Shown one piece after another: positions 63,843 through 64,000 of a DNA stretch of 64,000 bases. The DNA is from JAPOUP01 sp965199865 (lineage in GTDB: Bacteria > Pseudomonadota > Alphaproteobacteria > Rhodobacterales > Rhodobacteraceae), in assembly GCA_965199865.1 (NCBI GenBank), contig CBDATU010000009.1, positions 186,001 to 250,000 of the forward strand. Reading direction: 5' to 3'. The notes beneath the pieces are model-generated. The model was given only the letters and a program-made list of their open reading frames with translations, had not been told where the DNA came from and searched no databases. Numbering within the stretch: position 1 is the first letter of the stretch; every line of letters starts with the position of its first letter. Position numbers and translations under genes: made by a program.

Positions 63843-64000
63843 ATGCCCGCCTATTGGATCGCCCGCGCCAGGATCAACGATCCGGTCGAATACAAGCGAT
63901 ACACCGATCTCGTCCCGTCCATCATCGAGAAATACGGCGGCAAGGTGCTGGCGCGAGGCGGGAAATACGAGATCATGGAAGGACCGGACCATTTCCACCG
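63843..64000 (+). CDS. DUF1330 family protein, truncated by window edge
   Basis: The first 52 codons of a DUF1330 protein: MPAYWIARARINDPVEYKRYTDLVPSIIEKYGGKVLARGG then KYEIMEGPD. AGGAGA lies 6 bases before the ATG and 15 bases separate it from dctM, so it belongs to the TRAP operon. The family forms small dimeric alpha-beta barrels of unknown function. Confidence 0.88.
   Translation, partial: MPAYWIARARINDPVEYKRYTDLVPSIIEKYGGKVLARGGKYEIMEGPDHFH

Noticed and set aside
1..64000. CRISPR arrays, rRNA and tRNA genes
   Set aside because: Looked for regularly spaced short repeats and tRNA arms in the gaps; nothing convincing was seen by eye, though a dedicated tRNA search was not possible.

Overview
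The window reads as alphaproteobacterial chromosome, most like Rhodobacterales (inferred from gene content and synteny; no database search was possible). The left 10 kb carries the usual origin-proximal block: parB (cut by the edge), parA, rsmG, mnmG, mnmE, rho and hemJ on the minus strand, then an AT-rich gap with DnaA boxes that looks like oriC, then maf, aroE, coaE and dnaQ on the plus strand and secB convergent. Two perfect 16-bp parS sites lie inside rsmG and at the start of mnmG. The conserved neighbours fxsA, tim44-like and smr reappear only at 19.6-22.0 kb, so about 9.4 kb separates secB from fxsA.

That 9.4 kb is accessory DNA. Its core is a minus-strand export cassette of the NHLP/NHLM RiPP (nitrile-hydratase-leader microcin) type: an HlyD-like adaptor, a C39-peptidase ABC exporter broken by one frameshift, and a second NHLM ABC transporter with a long N-terminal domain. 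About 0.5 kb upstream lies what looks like the remains of an NHLP-leader precursor peptide. The flanks are poor in genes and contain MITE-like repeats.

From 22 to 35 kb: a DUF6878/DUF6915 pair; a PaoABC-like periplasmic molybdenum hydroxylase operon (2Fe-2S subunit with Tat signal, Mo subunit, FAD subunit) with a 48-residue membrane protein and a cytochrome b; DUF1244, an N-formylglutamate amidohydrolase and pyk; a beta-hydroxyacid dehydrogenase and a cytochrome b561-like protein separated by a perfect 62-bp inverted repeat; and a frameshifted 2-hydroxyacid dehydrogenase.

From 35.7 to 46.4 kb, a minus-strand operon (GST, carboxymuconolactone-decarboxylase-like protein, TctCBA, Gfo/Idh/MocA oxidoreductase, a DctP-like protein without signal peptide, LVIVD-repeat protein) diverges from a zinc alcohol dehydrogenase/DHDPS-family pair. 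From 47 to 57.5 kb, a second catabolic operon (NitT/TauT-type ABC importer, FAD oxidoreductase, CoA-transferase, enoyl-CoA hydratase, 7Fe ferredoxin, dCMP-deaminase-like protein) is transcribed away from a LysR regulator. Its substrate-binding protein gene is split by a 2.4-kb, GC-rich IS4-type element whose transposase is fused to a DruA/DUF4338 domain. Then follow two MITE-like repeats, a VOC protein, a decayed RES toxin beside an intact Xre/MbcA antitoxin, an integrase scrap, and a TRAP transporter (dctPQM) with a truncated DUF1330 gene at the edge.

Several genes carry single lesions (maf in-frame TAA; one-base indels in the C39 exporter, the hydroxyacid dehydrogenase and the RES toxin). 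This fits gene erosion in a genome under relaxed selection, or homopolymer errors in the assembly; the sequence alone cannot decide. No rRNA, tRNA or CRISPR array was recognised.
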